From: Candidatus Aminicenantes bacterium UBA4085
Lineage (GTDB): Bacteria > Acidobacteriota > Aminicenantia > Aminicenantales > UBA4085
Reading direction: 5' to 3'
DNA length: 5,950 bases
Assembly (NCBI GenBank): GCA_002383325.1
Contig: DFYJ01000134.1
Location: 24,372-30,321 of the forward strand
The position numbers were made by a program, and so were the translations under genes. The notes under the pieces are model-generated. The model saw only the letters and a program-made list of their open reading frames with translations, was not told the DNA's origin and did no database searches. This document shows, piece after piece, positions 4,919 through 5,950 of this stretch. How positions within the stretch are numbered: position 1 is the first letter of the stretch; the number at the start of each line of letters is the position of its first letter.

Positions 4919-5950
4919 CTAGCGGGCCAGGATGTAGCGGAAGAACTTGAGGCTCTCGATCTCCTCGGGATCTTGGGCGTAGACGGCCGGCCCCCAGGCC
5001 GACAGCCGTTCCGCTTCGGCCTCGGCCTCGGCCAGGTAGCGGGCCCGGGCCTCCGGCAGGGCCAGGACGGGATCTTCCTTGGCGGCCGGTGCAAGCAGGT
5101 CCTCCAGGCTCGGCAAGTCTTCGGCCTTGTCCCGGTGCCGCCATTCGCCCGTGGCCCGGTCGAAAGCGTAGACCCGCAGAAACTCGGCCCCCCGCCGGGC
5201 CAGGAATTCCAAAGCCGCCAGCAGAAAGTCCACGTCCTCCGGGCTGAAGATGTAGTGGAGGTTGACCCTGACCCAGCCCGGCTTGACGCCCTGATAGCCG
5301 CAGCGGATGGCCTCGCGGTAGCGCAGGGAGCGGTCGTGGTTGATATCCAGGAGCAGGTGGCCATAAGGTCCGGCGCAGCTGCAACCGGCCCGCGATTGGA
5401 TGCCGAAGAGGTCGTTGAGAAGGCGGGCCACCAGCTTGGGATGGAGGATCCTGTCCCCGTGCCGCACGTTGAACGAGACGATTGGGGCGGCTTCGGGATC
5501 GTCGATCCGGCCGATCGGCTCGAGGCCCGGGAGACGGGCCAAGCCGGCCCGGAATCGGGCCAGCCATTCGGCTTCGATCCGCTCGATCGTCCCGATCCCG
5601 ATGCGGTCCTTGAGGTCCATGGCCAAAGCGGCCCGGATGGTCTGCAGGATCGGCGGCGTTCCGGCCGACTCCCGGGTCTCGATGTCGTCCGAGAAGTCGT
5701 GTCCCTCCCGGCTGACGTAGACGACCGTTCCTCCGCCGGCCGTGGTCGGAGGCAGGTCCTTCCGGTAGAGGTTCTCATGGATGACCAGCAGCCCGGCCGC
5801 TCCCGGTCCGCCCAGGAACTTGTGGGGCGAGAAGAAGACGGCGTCGAAATAGGCCTCTCGGTCGCGGTTCATGTCGATGGCCGTGTAGGGAGCGATCGCA
5901 GCGAAATCGAAGAAGACCGGGCAGCCGTGGGCGTGGCAGAGGCGGGCCAC
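4919..5950 (-). CDS. Class V aminotransferase with CSC motif and C-terminal extension (5' part outside window)
   Basis: 343 codons of a PLP-dependent class V (NifS-like) enzyme; the reading frame is open to the window edge, and the first visible codon is an internal GTG, so the true start is beyond it. Visible parts, numbered from the edge: VFFDFAAIAPY (12-22) with the PLP-pyridine aspartate D15, FFSPHKFLGGPGAAGLLV (39-56) with Schiff-base lysine K44, ESAGTPPILQ (94-103), and SRAGCSCAGPYGH (186-198) where catalytic-loop cysteines C190 and C192 form CSC. About 90 residues after the conserved core (roughly 255-343) form a charged, Ala/Glu-rich extension not found in SufS or IscS. It is clearly a different subfamily from the plus-strand aminotransferase. 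It may be a desulfurase, lyase or another class V activity; substrate not predictable. dsrC follows it on the same strand after 159 bases, so they may share a transcript. Confidence 0.85.
   Translation of the reverse strand: MARLCHAHGCPVFFDFAAIAPYTAIDMNRDREAYFDAVFFSPHKFLGGPGAAGLLVIHENLYRKDLPPTTAGGGTVVYVSREGHDFSDDIETRESAGTPPILQTIRAALAMDLKDRIGIGTIERIEAEWLARFRAGLARLPGLEPIGRIDDPEAAPIVSFNVRHGDRILHPKLVARLLNDLFGIQSRAGCSCAGPYGHLLLDINHDRSLRYREAIRCGYQGVKPGWVRVNLHYIFSPEDVDFLLAALEFLARRGAEFLRVYAFDRATGEWRHRDKAEDLPSLEDLLAPAAKEDPVLALPEARARYLAEAEAEAERLSAWGPAVYAQDPEEIESLKFFRYILAR

Noticed and set aside
4716..5567. Alternate minus-strand frames (also 4879-5778) over the second aminotransferase.
   Set aside because: They are shifted versions of the real aminotransferase frame, dominated by Arg, Gly, Pro and Ser, without motifs.

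Overview
The window is GC-rich (clearly above 60% by eye) and compact, with strong Shine-Dalgarno sites and sigma70-like promoters, so it reads as a bacterial chromosome. It encodes a DsrMK-type membrane iron-sulfur complex, a DsrC with both redox cysteines, two class V aminotransferases of the cysteine desulfurase fold, FolK, and the start of a secreted protein with a carboxypeptidase-regulatory-like fold. This suggests an anaerobe with sulfur-based electron transfer. An Acidobacteriota/Aminicenantota-like or other uncultured lineage is a guess; nothing here fixes the taxon.

Layout. Left block, minus strand, read from about 2950 down to 1: promoter, dsrM-like cytochrome b (2887..2183), dsrK-like HdrD-family protein (2186..771, ATGA overlap with dsrM), folK (760..248) and the 5' end of a secreted protein (208..1, cut by the window edge). 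The gaps are short enough for one transcript. A 174-bp divergent intergenic region (2888..3061) carries one promoter in each direction with a dyad symmetry between them. On the plus strand it drives a class V aminotransferase (3062..4237). This gene converges on a minus-strand dsrC (4759..4439); the 201-bp convergent gap holds three perfect GC-rich hairpins and repeat sequence. Upstream of dsrC, across 159 bp that again contains the repeat, lies a second, different class V aminotransferase (4919..5950, minus, 5' part outside the window).

How the genes may work together. In known Dsr biology, DsrC carries sulfur on two C-terminal cysteines as a persulfide or trisulfide, and DsrK with DsrM re-reduces it using electrons from the quinone pool. 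No dsrAB sulfite reductase is visible here. Instead dsrC is flanked by two PLP enzymes, at least one with full cysteine desulfurase-type active-site residues. A working hypothesis is that sulfur (or selenium) mobilised from an amino acid is loaded on DsrC and handled by DsrMK, a DsrAB-independent use of the DsrC/DsrMK module. This is inference from gene content only.

A second striking feature is structural: dsrC is bracketed by two copies of a bipartite repeat in inverted orientation (4238..4424 and 4917..4826). The outer end of each copy begins directly after the stop codon of an aminotransferase gene. No intergenic stretch exceeds 300 bases, and no tRNA, rRNA or CRISPR was seen.
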